Source: Candidatus Acidiferrales bacterium (GTDB lineage: Bacteria; Acidobacteriota; Terriglobia; Acidiferrales; UBA7541). From it: DNA of 58,816 nt. The notes beneath the pieces were generated by a model. That model had not been told where the DNA came from and ran no database searches. It worked only from the letters and a program-made list of their open reading frames with translations. The position numbers and the translations under genes are program-made. Positions 9,158 to 18,768 of the stretch are shown piece by piece; the stretch's first letter is position 1, and every line of letters starts with the position of its first letter. Location: assembly GCA_030037775.1 (NCBI GenBank), contig JASHQB010000204.1:1-58816 (forward strand), written 5' to 3'.

Positions 9158-12100
9158 ATGCGCACTCTCTTACGCTCGGCTTGCATCATTTTTGTTCTCG
9201 TCGCGGGCGCCCCCAGTTTTCCGTCAGACACACCGCAGCAGGCCGGTGAACTAGTGAATCCGTTGGAGCATGCCTTTGAAAAAGGCTGGATGCTGGTGGA
9301 TACGAACGGCGATGACATCGCGGATTTTCTGCGCGGGCATGTGATTGTGCCGGCGCAGCCGACCGCGGCAGAAAACGCCGCGGCCGCGAATCTCGCTGCG
9401 CGACTCGGTTATGAAACGACGGGCTTGACGATGCCAGTGGTGGAAACGGCGAACCACACTGCGGCAGAGGAGATAGGTGCGAAGATTTTTGTTGGGGCAG
9501 GTTCGCTGTCGCCTTCTTCTTCGGGCTCGACTGAGCTGGGGCCGTTGGTTTCATTGCTCGGACCGGGCGAGGGTGGTGTGTTTCTGAATGGCGAGAATCT
9601 GGCGGTGATTGGCGCGGATGCTTCGGGCCTGCTCGCGGCGGCGAATGATTTTGCGGCGCGCGCTCCGTATCAGTGGGCGACTCCGGGGGACAAAATTGAA
9701 GCGATTGCGGCGGATATTAACAAAGCGCTTGCTGCAGCGAAGATCAATGCCACGGCGCATCTAGTTGGATTGACGTATGCGGATAAAGAGCCGGGCATTC
9801 GACGTGCGATTCTGCAACTTTCGAACGAAGCCGATGCCGCGACTGTACGCAAGGCGCTCAGCCCGGGAGGAAGGCCGCCGGTCAGGTTCGCGGCGGTAAG
9901 CGAAATCGATATTTTCGCAGGCAACGCTGCGCCGATCACGACCGCGAATCCCGTTCCGTTGACCTTGCCGGCGCTCGGGCCACTGGGAACTGCGGAGCCT
10001 CATCCACTGGATTTGAGCCAACTGTATACACTCCACGGTTTGCTGGGAGGATCGGCGAATATGCCGATACCCAGCTCGGTGGATTCGCGCTTGTATGTGC
10101 CGGAGGAGACCCCAGGCGTGGCGATGGCGAATCTGGCCGCGCGGCTTGGACTGGAAACGACGGGAATTGCGCTTCCTCTCGGCTACGTGCCGAACGGCGT
10201 GTCCGCTTCGCAAGTACAGTCGCAAGCAGTGGTGACAGAGGATTCGACACTGGGGAAGCAGATGACGGATGCGCTCTCGAGCGCGAAGGACCAACAAGGG
10301 AACCCATTCGCAAAAGAGATTCTTTCGCCGATCGCGCCAGGCGAAGGTGAAATTCGCGAAGTAGATGAAGCCTTCGGGAAGCATTCCGCGTTGCTGGTGC
10401 GGGGAGACGCGGCCGGTCAAGCGGCTGCGCTTGGCTATGCGGCGGAACATCTGCCTTTCTTGTGGCAGGCGGACAAGCGATACGAATCCATGGATGAAAT
10501 CCGCTCTGACCTGCACCGATTCTTTTCGCTGCGTTCGTCGGCGGGGCAGGCGGCGGTGGCGCTGTACCATCTGGAGCGCTGGCTGAAAGAGGCTGACGAG
10601 GAAAATGCCAAGCCTGCGTCGATCAGCGCAACGGTTTATGTCGATGAAGCAGATCCCAAGCTGGAATCGTTCATCAAGAGGCAGCTCGAGCAGCAGGCTC
10701 CCGGCGCGAAAGTTGAAGTGCACACCGGCAGCCTGCATGCGGGCTTGAAATGTTGCAGCGAGGATCCGCCGTTGCATTACGTCTCACCGCTTCATCCGTT
10801 TGTCCAGGCGAAGCCAACTTTCAGCGACGATTTCATCATTCCCTGGGAGGGCCGCCGTTTGCTCGAAACAGTGCGCAGCGCCGCGCACCAGATCGCGCGC
10901 GGACAGCCCGTGAGCATGGAAGCGGAAGTGAGCGAAGGGCCGGCAGAACTGCAAAAGCTGAAAGCGCAGCTTCGGCAGGTATTAGTTTCAGCAGGGGCCA
11001 ATCCCAGTGAAACAGACGTGGAAGTACTGTGCGCCTACAAGCCGGGCTATAGCTGGTTGATGGATGAGATCGCTCCAGAGCTGGAAGGCAAATCTGTTTC
11101 GCGCATGGTGATCGAATTCAAACCGGATATTGATCCAGCGCATACGAGCTTGCTTTATTCAAAGGCGCGCTGGCTGCAGGAGCTTTATCCGCTGGACGAG
11201 ATGCTTGGCCGCGTGGTGCACATTCCACTTGAGAGCATTCAGTTCAGGGAAATGACTTCCACCGATGGGCCAACGTATCGCGTGGAGGCGTATGGCGCGG
11301 ATGGCAAAGAGGTTCTTTCGCGCGAATTCACAGTGCACACAGCCGTTGAGCCGTACAGCGAGCAATTCCCGGAGTACGATCATGCACAAGTCGATACCGG
11401 GTGGGTTCATCTTGTTTCGGGCGGCCGAACAATTCTGGACGAACGAGTGAAAACCGACACGGAGATGTTCTGGGAACACTATCAAAGAATCACGCTGCCG
11501 CGAATTTTCGATTTCATCATGGCTCAGAATGACGGCGACCCGAAGCTGGAGTACCAGCCTCTGTTCGATACACTACGATTGAAAATTCACCTGAGCGAAC
11601 CAGATTACGATTTGGGGCTGGACCACGAGCGAATTTCCTCGCTGGAAGCACTCCAGGAAGACACGTTTTATTCCACGCAGAATTTTTTCTACATGCTCGG
11701 GACGCTCAATTCCACTGGCATTTTCGATTACATGGGCCGCGTGATTCCGATCGTCTATCCCTCGACCGACGGCGAGGACGGGCGGGTGCAGATTGATTTT
11801 TATGCCAAGGATGGACCGCATCCGCTGGTCTCGATGAATTGGAGGGACACGGCAGGAAAGGCGCACGAAGAAACGCGAGACTTGCCGGCTGTGCAGATGG
11901 GGATGCCGCGGCTAGTAGCGGCGCGAGTGAAAGCCGGACAACCGGGCGTGGAAACGCTGACGTGGGAGCTTCCCGTGGACGCACAGGCAGACCATTACGG
12001 CGACTGGATCACCAAGGAAGCAGCGAACAGCGTGGAGCACACGATGTTTTCTGCCGAGCAGGCGCATGGGCAAATCCATTGGCTAGAAAGCATGCACTCC

Positions 12101-13462
12101 GCCGGCTTGTACGGAAACTCTCTTGCGTATCCGAAGCTCGGCAAATTGGTGATGGAGTTTCAACTGCCGCGGCCGTTGCGCGCGGCAGAGAACAGCCGGC
12201 CCGCTTTGGTGCACGCGGAGTGGCCAGTATCGCCGCCGGCGACGCCTCGTCCGCAGATTACGGACTACACGCCCGCCGCGATGCCTTCGAGCACGGCGGA
12301 ACATCTGGTCAGCTGGCAAGAGCCGATTGGCCCGCAGCAGAATGCGGAGATTCTTGCGCGGCTGGCCAAATTTCCGGGCGTAACGGTCTACTGGATGGGC
12401 GGCAGCTACCTCGGGGAAAACATTTGGGCCGCGGACATCATGGAGCCTTCGCCAGCGGAATTGCGCTCGCAGGCCAAGGAGGAAACGCTCAAGGCGGTGA
12501 TTGTTTATTCCGGACGGCAGCACGCGAATGAAGTATCGAGCACGAGCCATGTGCTGCGTCTGGCGGAAGAACTGGTACGCGACCCGGCGACACGCGTGAT
12601 GTTGAAGAAAGCGAACGTGGTGATGCATCCGATCGACAATCCCGACGGTGCGAATTTGTCGATCGATTTGATGCATATTGATCCGGATTTTCTGGTTCAT
12701 CCCGGCTATCACGGGGCGCTCACGGCGGATGTGCAATCTGGATTGTGGGAAGCAGACCCGATCTATCCGGAATCACGCACGCGGCGGCAGTTGTGGGAGG
12801 AGTGGCTCCCGGATGCGTTCATCAATCCGCACGGCTATCCGTCGCATGAGTGGGTGCAGCCGTTTTCGGGATACGCGGCGTGGATGATACGGCGACAAGG
12901 CGTCGAGTCTGGGCGCACGTGGTGGATTCCACGAGGGTGGTTCACGAGCCTGGGTTACTTGGATGGGCCGGACTATCCAAATAACAAGGACATCGCGTAC
13001 GAATTGCGCGAGCGTATTGCGGACAACTTTGCCACGGTCCCAGGGGCGATGGCGCTCGAAGACCGCATGAATGCCCGCTACGATCGTTATGGCGTGCCGT
13101 GGGAGCCGCGGAGTTTCCAGGAGCAAATCTACAAGGGCGTGCGCATTTACATGTCATTGAAGGGAGTGGGCGCGGCGCCAGGCGGCGAAGGCTTTATGGC
13201 GCGCTTTCCGAAAGTGACCTGGGACGAAGGGTACACAGAAGCGCCGGACGAAACGGCGCATCAGGATTACTTGCAACTGCTGGCTGCGATGGGGTTGGCG
13301 TACGACAAGGCGCACCTGAGTTACCTAGACGACGGTGCATTTAAGATTACGCGCACGCAAAAGGATTACAGCAATGGCGTCACGTGGAAAGTGGAGCGCG
13401 AACGGCCGATTTTGCCATCAAAATGGCTGATCAAGCCTGGTGCAGGAGTCGAGGAAAAGTGA
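9158..13462 (+). CDS. Giant secreted M14-family metallocarboxypeptidase-like protein
   Basis: A 1434-residue exported protein. The ATG at 9158 starts a clear signal peptide (residues 1-~23); an in-frame TTG at 9116 would place 14 polar residues before it. The last ~330 residues hold an M14 zinc-peptidase core: HANE with His1122 and Glu1125, NPDGAN, and the third ligand His1225 in NPHGYPSHEW. The N-terminal ~480 residues contain two similar copies of a module (about residues 40-190 and 285-470), each with NLAARLG.ETTG and a later PGEG segment. The middle ~600 residues are beta-rich and unrecognised. Likely degrades or trims extracellular peptides. It stands alone, with weak ribosome-site and promoter signals. 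Confidence 0.82.
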   Translation: MRTLLRSACIIFVLVAGAPSFPSDTPQQAGELVNPLEHAFEKGWMLVDTNGDDIADFLRGHVIVPAQPTAAENAAAANLAARLGYETTGLTMPVVETANHTAAEEIGAKIFVGAGSLSPSSSGSTELGPLVSLLGPGEGGVFLNGENLAVIGADASGLLAAANDFAARAPYQWATPGDKIEAIAADINKALAAAKINATAHLVGLTYADKEPGIRRAILQLSNEADAATVRKALSPGGRPPVRFAAVSEIDIFAGNAAPITTANPVPLTLPALGPLGTAEPHPLDLSQLYTLHGLLGGSANMPIPSSVDSRLYVPEETPGVAMANLAARLGLETTGIALPLGYVPNGVSASQVQSQAVVTEDSTLGKQMTDALSSAKDQQGNPFAKEILSPIAPGEGEIREVDEAFGKHSALLVRGDAAGQAAALGYAAEHLPFLWQADKRYESMDEIRSDLHRFFSLRSSAGQAAVALYHLERWLKEADEENAKPASISATVYVDEADPKLESFIKRQLEQQAPGAKVEVHTGSLHAGLKCCSEDPPLHYVSPLHPFVQAKPTFSDDFIIPWEGRRLLETVRSAAHQIARGQPVSMEAEVSEGPAELQKLKAQLRQVLVSAGANPSETDVEVLCAYKPGYSWLMDEIAPELEGKSVSRMVIEFKPDIDPAHTSLLYSKARWLQELYPLDEMLGRVVHIPLESIQFREMTSTDGPTYRVEAYGADGKEVLSREFTVHTAVEPYSEQFPEYDHAQVDTGWVHLVSGGRTILDERVKTDTEMFWEHYQRITLPRIFDFIMAQNDGDPKLEYQPLFDTLRLKIHLSEPDYDLGLDHERISSLEALQEDTFYSTQNFFYMLGTLNSTGIFDYMGRVIPIVYPSTDGEDGRVQIDFYAKDGPHPLVSMNWRDTAGKAHEETRDLPAVQMGMPRLVAARVKAGQPGVETLTWELPVDAQADHYGDWITKEAANSVEHTMFSAEQAHGQIHWLESMHSAGLYGNSLAYPKLGKLVMEFQLPRPLRAAENSRPALVHAEWPVSPPATPRPQITDYTPAAMPSSTAEHLVSWQEPIGPQQNAEILARLAKFPGVTVYWMGGSYLGENIWAADIMEPSPAELRSQAKEETLKAVIVYSGRQHANEVSSTSHVLRLAEELVRDPATRVMLKKANVVMHPIDNPDGANLSIDLMHIDPDFLVHPGYHGALTADVQSGLWEADPIYPESRTRRQLWEEWLPDAFINPHGYPSHEWVQPFSGYAAWMIRRQGVESGRTWWIPRGWFTSLGYLDGPDYPNNKDIAYELRERIADNFATVPGAMALEDRMNARYDRYGVPWEPRSFQEQIYKGVRIYMSLKGVGAAPGGEGFMARFPKVTWDEGYTEAPDETAHQDYLQLLAAMGLAYDKAHLSYLDDGAFKITRTQKDYSNGVTWKVERERPILPSKWLIKPGAGVEEK

Positions 13463-13652
13463 AGGGCTTGTACGAGTTTGACTCAAGGGGGAAGGCCGCG
13501 TAGCGCAGGGAACGAATTAAAAATATTGTGTCCGCCACCTGTTCTGTTGCATCAGCTAAGTGTCAGTCGCACAAGCGTCCTTGAGAAGGCGACCGACCAA
13601 CAGTCTTTGCCTTGAAATCCATCATCCGCCGAGAGGAGAGGAGAAGAACATC

Positions 13653-15038
13653 ATGGCTACGGCACCAAAATTCCGCATTGACGTCGACATCCATAACCTG
13701 CTTATGCACTCCGCGGACGAACTGGTTCGGATTCCTCCCGCCAGGGGAATGAAACTACCGGAGCCAGTATTCCCTCGCTTTCCTGAAAAAGTCTCGGATC
13801 CTGGGCCAGACAGCCCTCCGGAGAGGCGGGAGTGGACCATGTCGCAAGCCTATCGTGCAATGCGCGGCTGGCTGTTTCCTTATATCCGATCGCGCGTATT
13901 GCCAGGTGATTTTCACCCGATCACGGCCTATTTGTTCGTCGAGTACAAATGCAATCTCGATTGTTGGTACTGTTGGGCTTACAACAACAAGGTCAGGGGA
14001 ATGACCGAGGACATTGCTCGGCGGTCGATTGATTGGCTGTATGATCACGGCTGCCGCGTGCTTGCGTTAATGGGAGGAGAGCCATTGCTGCGGCCCGAAT
14101 TTGCGCACAAGATCGTCTATTACGCAGCGAAAAAGGGCTTTTGGATTTACATCGGCACCAATGGGCGGTTGCTCCGTCCGGAAGTTGCCGATCGTCTCGG
14201 AGACGCCGGAGTCGGCGTTATCAATTTCGCCCTGGATGCCTGGGACGAGAAGCCCAGCCTGCCAAAGGCAGTTGCACCGGCGCGTAAGCACATCGAATAT
14301 CTCCTCAAAAAACAATACGTGTACGGCTACATGGTCTTCTTCAACATCAACATCTGCCGAAACAACACGCAGGACGTGAGGCAAATCACTGAGTTTGCGC
14401 ACGACCGTCGGATCGCCACCGACTACCATATCAATGAAACACCGATGCTGGAACAAGATGAGCATTTCAGGCATCTGAGCGACAATCCGACCTACATCCG
14501 CCCGGAAGACTGGCCTGAAATTGATTCCCTGGTGGATTGGATCATCGAGAAGAACAAATCCGGATATCAGATGGTCAATTCCGTCCAGCGCCTACAAGAG
14601 ATCAAGGCTTTTATACGCATGGCTAGTGGGGCCGATTTGAAACGCCTCGGCTGGAACGGCGACGGAACCGGGACCAATGGGGAAGTTGCCCAACAGCTCT
14701 TTGGCACCCCCGGCATCGTACAGGACGATAATGGCGAACTACATTTTGCCGAGTGGAATTGCCGGGCAGGCCAGAATAACGTCATCATACGAACCGACGG
14801 TACCGTCGCGCCGTGTTTTCCGATGTATCCATCCACGTACGACTGGGGAAACATCGATGGCCACAGGTTCGAAGCCAAACAACTGGAGAGCATGAAAAAG
14901 ACATGCCAGCAGCACTGCTTCTCCACGCTCAATCACAACCTGGCTTATTGCTACAACGATGCGCGTGTAATCAAGTTCGTCTGGACGAACCTAGTAAAGA
15001 ATCGCATGAAAGGCGGGGCCCGGAGTTTCGAGGACTGA
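13653..15038 (+). CDS. Radical SAM protein with SPASM-like C-terminal domain
   Basis: 461 residues. The radical SAM cluster motif is CNLDCWYC (Cys100, Cys104, Cys107), followed by MGGEPLLRPE, the SAM-binding GGE segment. The C-terminal part has CRAG...GTVAPCF...GNI...CQQHC...AYC, matching the SPASM pattern that binds one or two auxiliary iron-sulfur clusters. SPASM enzymes modify peptides or proteins; the substrate here is unknown and no short precursor peptide gene was seen nearby. The start ATG at 13653 has a very strong GAGGAGAGGAGAAG ribosome site; the frame is open upstream to 13560 but lacks features. It is convergent with the activase gene, with 48 bases between. Confidence 0.9.
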   Translation: MATAPKFRIDVDIHNLLMHSADELVRIPPARGMKLPEPVFPRFPEKVSDPGPDSPPERREWTMSQAYRAMRGWLFPYIRSRVLPGDFHPITAYLFVEYKCNLDCWYCWAYNNKVRGMTEDIARRSIDWLYDHGCRVLALMGGEPLLRPEFAHKIVYYAAKKGFWIYIGTNGRLLRPEVADRLGDAGVGVINFALDAWDEKPSLPKAVAPARKHIEYLLKKQYVYGYMVFFNINICRNNTQDVRQITEFAHDRRIATDYHINETPMLEQDEHFRHLSDNPTYIRPEDWPEIDSLVDWIIEKNKSGYQMVNSVQRLQEIKAFIRMASGADLKRLGWNGDGTGTNGEVAQQLFGTPGIVQDDNGELHFAEWNCRAGQNNVIIRTDGTVAPCFPMYPSTYDWGNIDGHRFEAKQLESMKKTCQQHCFSTLNHNLAYCYNDARVIKFVWTNLVKNRMKGGARSFED

Positions 15039-15064
15039 GCAGGGAGGCAATTCCTCGCCCCTGC
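15039..15064. terminator. Candidate bidirectional terminator between convergent genes
   Basis: GCAGGG/CCCTGC arms plus an inner AGG/CCT pair form an imperfect hairpin that fills most of the 48-base gap between the radical SAM stop and the activase stop. There is no clear U-tract. Confidence 0.35.
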
Positions 15065-15086
15065 ATGGCAGAAGCAAGCTATTTGT

Positions 15087-18000
15087 TTAGTCTGCCGCCA
15101 TCCCCTGCGTTTCTCGTTGCAAACTTTCGTGGAGGATCGGCGTGCCGGGCAATTCGGACTCAAATTCGTTGCCTTGCCCCCTTAATTGTGCTTCGAGCGC
15201 GGCAAGCTGTGCCTCGATATCCTGCTCCGCCTTGCGTTTCCGGATGACCTCCTCACGATAACGGCGCAAGAAATAATCGATGGTTTCAACGCGGATCCGA
15301 ATTGATCCGGAGGGTTTGTTCTCATCCAGATCCTTGAAGCAGAAATAAGGCGTGCCGGATTGCTCGATGATGCCCTCAACCACGCCGTAAATCGGCGCAT
15401 CATGCCCACACTTGAAGCTGGAGACTTCGAGTGCGACCAGGTTGGGATGGCGCGCTGTGAATTTCGCGGCCCAGACTTTATGGTTGGTACTGCACGAATA
15501 GGAATTCTTCCAGGCATCGCTGATATCCAGAGGACTGCTGATCACACCAGCCCTAACCTCTTCGCCAAAAAGCCGTTCCAGCAAGTCTTCATCGAGCGGA
15601 AGCGTGTTCTGGGAGAAAATCGGGTAACCGAGTTTCTGGAACTCGTCCAGGATCTCGTGGTTCAGTCCCGGGTCGTGGTGATAGGGACGTCCCAGCATGA
15701 CGATACCGATGCGGTCCTCGCGCTCGAGCTGGTCGAGCACTTGCCGCGCGCGCCGGCGAATGCTGCTTTCGTATTCCTTCAAAGCTGCAAATCCGGACTC
15801 CACGGCACGATCGTTTTCCTCCTGAGAAAGGCCGAGGACCGGCTGCCACGCCTGCCACATCTGGTAAGCGAACAGTTTGCGGTCAGCGAAATTGAGCACC
15901 GGGTCGATATACGTCAGCTTGTTCTCGCCGAAAACGTCATTCTCTTTAGTGAACGCCGCTTTCACGGTTTCTGGCGTCGCCGTGACCGTGGGGCAGGCGT
16001 TTGCGCCGACAATCTTCACCAACGGAGAATGCAGAACGTCGTACATCGGGAAGAAGATCACATCCAGCGGCTTCTTGCGATGCTTCTCCTGAATGAGGTT
16101 GTAGACGTGCGAAATTCCGATCTTGGCCGGGAAGCACGGGTCGATGGCGCCCCGGCTCGCGCCCGCGCGATACAGCTCGCCGCTGGTGTAGTCGGAATAA
16201 ATGATGTTTTCCGGTTGGACGCCGAGGCTCTCGAAATAGGCGTTGAATAACGGCGCGTAGGTGTAGATGTTCAGGACGCGCGGGATGCCAATGCGGAGCT
16301 TGCCGCGATTCTGCATCAAAGCGACGCGCTCTTTTGTTGCTTTGCCCCATGCCCGGGCGGGGATGGCGTCAGCCACGCTCTTTGCGTTGGTAGGCCGGAA
16401 GACTTCCTTCGACGCAACATCCACAAAATTCGGATGTTTCTCGCGAATCTGATCGAGCCCAGCCTTGATGTCTTTCATTTCACTGAGGTCTTCCACGGTT
16501 CCCTTTTCGCAAGTGGCGATGATCAGGCGCTGCTCACCGGTCATCAGAGGAACCTTGGTGACGCGCTGAACGGGAACGAAGTTCTGGACCGGCTCCGTGC
16601 GCACGTCGATGAAAGTACGCAGGCAATTGTTCTTGCAAAAATGGCAGCGCGTGGCTTCGTTCCGGGTCGTGCGGTATTCGATTTTGCGAACGGCATCGAG
16701 ACCAATGAAAGTAGTTTGCTGGCCGTTTCGCCACAGCCGCAAAGACTCCTGTGCCGCTCCGATCGCTCCTGATTCGCCGCAGTGTTCATGCACAATAATT
16801 TCCGGCTGTTTGCCGGCGGCGCGGAAACTGTTGCGGATGAAGTCCACCTCGGCCTTGACCACGGCGAGATTATTCTGCGTTCCCCCCTGCAGGACAAACC
16901 GTGTGCCCAGCGCCGCGAGATTGGGAATGCTCGCGACGTAGAGGAAGACATTCTTCGGCAGCACGGCGGCGAGTCCGGCGAGGATTTCCTCCGCCTGCCA
17001 GCCCTGGCGCTGGAAATTCACGATGTCGGATTGCATGAAGACGGCGCAGCCATAGCCGAACACGGGCATGGCCTGCGCGGAGAACGCAAGATCGGCATAC
17101 TGGTTTACGCTGAGCCCAAATCCTTCCGCGGTGGATTGCAGGAAGTATCCATTGCCCGCGGAGCATTGGGTATTCAGCTTGAAGTCTTTTACCCGGCCGT
17201 TATGCAAGATGATGATCTTGATGTCCTGTCCGCCGACGTCCACGATCACGTGCGGATCTTCATAGAACTTCAACGCCGATTCCGTGTGCGCCACGGTTTC
17301 CACCAGGGCCACGTCGGCTTTGAGTACGTCTTTCAGAATATCCTTAGCGTATCCGGTGGTCGCAACGCCGAGCACTTCCAGTTTCGCGCTTTGCTCTTCG
17401 ACCTGCCCGCGCAGGCTCTCAAACATCTCGATGGTGTCCTGAATCGGATTTCCGTTTGAGAGCTGATAGGACTTGCAGAGAATGTCGCCGTTCTCATCCA
17501 GCAGAACGGCTTTCGTTGACGTCGAGCCGCCGTCGATTCCGATAAACCCAGCCACGGTGCTGCCCTTCGAAAAAGTCGCCGGGGTGAACTTCTTTCGCCG
17601 ATAGGATTCGCGGAACGCTTCGAGTTCGTCGTTGTCCCCGACCAGGCCTTTGCCGCCCGCCTTGGCCTTCTCTTCCTGCCGGCCGTATTGGATGTAATGC
17701 GTCAGGCTGTCGTAACCGCGATAGCAACCGACGCAGTCGTCTTCGCTGCGTCCAAACTCGATGGCGCCCATCGCCGCGAAGTACTGGGCATTCTGCGGGA
17801 CCTTGATCAAATCCTCCGGCTTGGAGCCCTCCGGAATGGCGACTTTGCGCTCCTGCCACATGCGCGGAATATTGGCTTGCCAAGCTTCGCGCATACCGCG
17901 AATGAAGCTGTTGGGGCCGCCCAGAAGCAATACGTGCGGCCGCAGGGTGTGGCCGCGGGTCAGGACGCTCAGATTCTGCAGCACGATGGCCTCAAACAAA

Positions 18001-18677
18001 GAGGCCATGAGTTCATCCGGCGGCGTGCCCACCTTTTGCAGGCCGTTGATGTCGGTTTCCGCAAATACACCGCACTTTCCTGCGACTTTGTGGAGCTTGA
18101 TGCCCTGGTATTTTTGTTCGGCGAGCTGCTCCACGGGGATTTTGAGCTTGGCATTGATCTTGTCGATGACCGCGCCGGTGCCTCCCGCGCACTTGTCATT
18201 CATCGACGGAATCTTCTTCTTGCGCCCGGTTTCGTCGTCATCTTTGAAGACGATGATCTTGGCGTCCTGGCCGCCGAGTTCGATGACCGAGTACACCTCG
18301 GGATGCAGCTTCTCGACCGCCAGGGAAACTGCAGTGACTTCCTGAACGAATTTCGCGCCGATCTGCTCGGCAATGGCGCCGCCGCCAGAGCCGGTGAGAA
18401 AGATGCGCGTATTGTTGTGATTAATGCCTGCATCCGCTTCCATGCGCTTGAGGAACTCCAGCGTCTTCTCCGGCTGCTTAGTTTCGTGGCGCTGATAATC
18501 CTGCCAGAGCACCTGGTCGCTGGCCGCGTCGACGACAACCGCCTTTACCGTGGTTGAGCCTACGTCTAAGCCGACCAAAAACTTAGTCACGTGGTCGTGC
18601 GGCTTCTGTGCGCGGTTCGGCGGTTGCGGACGAAGAGGAGCAATCTGAACCAATGGCGAGCCGTGGTGGTCGTGCAT
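15087..18677 (-). CDS. Tandem acyl-CoA dehydratase activase (BcrAD/BadFG ATPase) with DUF2229-like domain
   Basis: 1196 residues. Activases of this class use ATP to drive low-potential electron transfer into an iron-sulfur dehydratase or reductase. Two ASKHA ATPase units are present. The first starts at about residue 33 (GLDVGSTTVKA), with cluster-ligating candidates Cys163 (NDKCAGGTG) and Cys202 (GKCGVFAE). The second starts at about residue 375 (GIDGGSTSTKA), with Cys505 (TQCSAGNG) and Cys544 (GYGCAVF). Then comes a Cys-rich knuckle CHFCKNNC (Cys678, Cys681, Cys685), a DUF2229-like region (about residues 770-1090) and a charged C-terminal coil. The ATG at 18677 has GAGAGGGGAAA upstream. It is the second gene of an operon with the dehydratase-like gene, 91 bases downstream. 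Substrate unknown. Confidence 0.9.
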   Translation of the reverse strand: MHDHHGSPLVQIAPLRPQPPNRAQKPHDHVTKFLVGLDVGSTTVKAVVVDAASDQVLWQDYQRHETKQPEKTLEFLKRMEADAGINHNNTRIFLTGSGGGAIAEQIGAKFVQEVTAVSLAVEKLHPEVYSVIELGGQDAKIIVFKDDDETGRKKKIPSMNDKCAGGTGAVIDKINAKLKIPVEQLAEQKYQGIKLHKVAGKCGVFAETDINGLQKVGTPPDELMASLFEAIVLQNLSVLTRGHTLRPHVLLLGGPNSFIRGMREAWQANIPRMWQERKVAIPEGSKPEDLIKVPQNAQYFAAMGAIEFGRSEDDCVGCYRGYDSLTHYIQYGRQEEKAKAGGKGLVGDNDELEAFRESYRRKKFTPATFSKGSTVAGFIGIDGGSTSTKAVLLDENGDILCKSYQLSNGNPIQDTIEMFESLRGQVEEQSAKLEVLGVATTGYAKDILKDVLKADVALVETVAHTESALKFYEDPHVIVDVGGQDIKIIILHNGRVKDFKLNTQCSAGNGYFLQSTAEGFGLSVNQYADLAFSAQAMPVFGYGCAVFMQSDIVNFQRQGWQAEEILAGLAAVLPKNVFLYVASIPNLAALGTRFVLQGGTQNNLAVVKAEVDFIRNSFRAAGKQPEIIVHEHCGESGAIGAAQESLRLWRNGQQTTFIGLDAVRKIEYRTTRNEATRCHFCKNNCLRTFIDVRTEPVQNFVPVQRVTKVPLMTGEQRLIIATCEKGTVEDLSEMKDIKAGLDQIREKHPNFVDVASKEVFRPTNAKSVADAIPARAWGKATKERVALMQNRGKLRIGIPRVLNIYTYAPLFNAYFESLGVQPENIIYSDYTSGELYRAGASRGAIDPCFPAKIGISHVYNLIQEKHRKKPLDVIFFPMYDVLHSPLVKIVGANACPTVTATPETVKAAFTKENDVFGENKLTYIDPVLNFADRKLFAYQMWQAWQPVLGLSQEENDRAVESGFAALKEYESSIRRRARQVLDQLEREDRIGIVMLGRPYHHDPGLNHEILDEFQKLGYPIFSQNTLPLDEDLLERLFGEEVRAGVISSPLDISDAWKNSYSCSTNHKVWAAKFTARHPNLVALEVSSFKCGHDAPIYGVVEGIIEQSGTPYFCFKDLDENKPSGSIRIRVETIDYFLRRYREEVIRKRKAEQDIEAQLAALEAQLRGQGNEFESELPGTPILHESLQRETQGMAAD

Positions 18678-18768
18678 TTTCCCCTCTCTGCTCTTCTAGA
18701 AAGCTGGCATCCGTAAGTTAGTTTTCGTTTAGCGCCTTTTCGCAGCCACAAGGCTACAAGCCAACTTC

